DNA from: Cyanophora paradoxa
Taxonomy: Eukaryota > Glaucocystophyceae > Cyanophorales > Cyanophoraceae
NCBI GenBank assembly: GCA_004431415.1
Contig: QPMI01000187.1
Location: forward strand, 1-54,417
Length of the DNA stretch: 54,417 nucleotides
Direction: 5' to 3'
Shown here in pieces: positions 53,680 to 54,417 of this stretch; position 1 is the first letter of the stretch, and the number at the start of each line of letters is the position of its first letter. The notes beneath the pieces were generated by a model, which was not told the DNA's origin, ran no database searches, and saw only the letters and a program-made list of their open reading frames with translations. A program made the position numbers and the translations under genes.

Positions 53680-54417
53680 CCTGCCCGCGGCAGCCGAGCC
53701 GCCCGAGCAGGGCCTGACTTAGCCGAGGGTAACGCCTGGGCTGGGAGCGCTGGATTCCTGTCCCGTTGGGAGCGCTATAGCACGTACTCCAGCTGCTAGC
53801 TATAGGTCTCCTGCAGGCTGCAGATGCTTGTCGGAGCACAGCACTTCACCTATGACGTACTCCCCCCCCCCCCCCCCCCCCCCATTGACGCCAAGCGCGC
53901 CTTCTTGTTGCGCGCGGAGGCGGCGGAGCACAGAGCTTGCCGCGTCGGATATCGATAAACCGGGAGGCAGGCTTGCATTATCCACGAGCTCCGCGCGCTC
54001 CCGGCAAGCGAAGCCAGAGCTTGGCGGGCGGTGCATCGAATCGGCCGCCAGCAGCGCTAGCCGGGGCTGCTGTCTGCAAGCTCGAGCTCTTCAAAACTGT
54101 CGTGGCCGTCGGATTGCGCGGCGCAGACGAACTTTCCGCATCGGATTTGCGACCATTAACGCCCGATTGAGACGCGCCATCTTGGCGAAGTGAAACCGCA
54201 GCAGCTTCAACACGTCGAATCGGCCGCAGGCGAAGCCACAACGTGGCTGCTCGCAGCGAATGACGGACGGGGTCGCTGCCGCGGCCGGAGGCCCCGGCGC
54301 CGATGCCGCCCCGGAAGCCCCAGCCAACTTCTGCCGGCCTGCGGCTTACCCAACGCTGCCGAACGAGCCTGAGCGACTCAAGGATGTGGAGAGGCTCGAT
54401 CTGCTCGACACGCCCCG
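53680..54417. other. Right end of window: possible upstream exons of the cyclase gene
   Basis: A minus-strand frame at about 54,035-53,890 reads LPPGLSISDAASSVLRRLRA and another at 54,170-54,050 is Ser/Ala-rich, similar in style to the cyclase N-terminus. They would fit as further 5' exons, but splice sites are not certain. A C22 homopolymer lies at 53,862-53,883. No other gene is supported. Confidence 0.35.

Noticed and set aside
44074-53800. Many long plus-strand ORFs in the right-hand quarter
   Set aside because: They are antisense to the LRR-cyclase exons and C-rich introns. High GC alone keeps them open, and none has a recognisable domain.

Overview
This looks like nuclear DNA of a unicellular eukaryotic alga. 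Nearly every host gene is cut into many short exons by GT-AG and GC-AG introns. The right half is very GC-rich, and its gene families are a SulP anion transporter, a soluble-adenylyl-cyclase-like protein, an LRR adenylate cyclase and a large secreted cysteine-rich protein. GC-AG introns, high GC and a polinton-like virus in one window make me think of a haptophyte or a similar alga, but that is inference and the lineage is not proven.

The layout falls into three blocks. (1) Bases 1 to about 19.0 kb have moderate GC and are intron-rich. They resemble transposon-dominated sequence: plus-strand exons for a DOT1-like methyltransferase, a C48/Ulp1-like protease fold and a SET-domain protein; a 253-bp near-identical direct duplication; minus-strand exons starting with a zinc-cluster segment like CACTA/EnSpm (Tnp2-type) transposases; two further plus-strand genes of unknown family; and a 101-bp tandem array. 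(2) About 19.2 to 25.9 kb is an AT-richer, intronless, tightly packed island. It holds a double-jelly-roll-type major capsid protein, a penton/minor-capsid-like protein and an A32-type packaging ATPase, plus four unknown ORFs. It has an inward block on the minus strand and a divergent capsid/ATPase block on the plus strand, bounded by iterated repeats. This is the structural module of a polinton-like virus or a relative, but I see no polymerase, helicase, integrase or protease in it. (3) About 25.9 to 54.4 kb is the GC-rich host block: sAC-like cyclase (minus), SulP transporter with STAS domain (plus), a TIR element enclosing a tRNA-like promoter, a roughly 1,350-residue secreted surface protein (plus), and a very long LRR - coiled coil - class III cyclase - coiled coil gene (minus).

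Two points stand out. The first is the compact, apparently intact capsid-plus-ATPase cassette without replication genes, next to a transposon-like region carrying two different histone-methyltransferase-type domains. The second is a divergent pair of a bicarbonate/pH-sensor-type cyclase and a SulP anion transporter. Splice sites were assigned by eye, so exon limits in the host genes are approximate unless stated.
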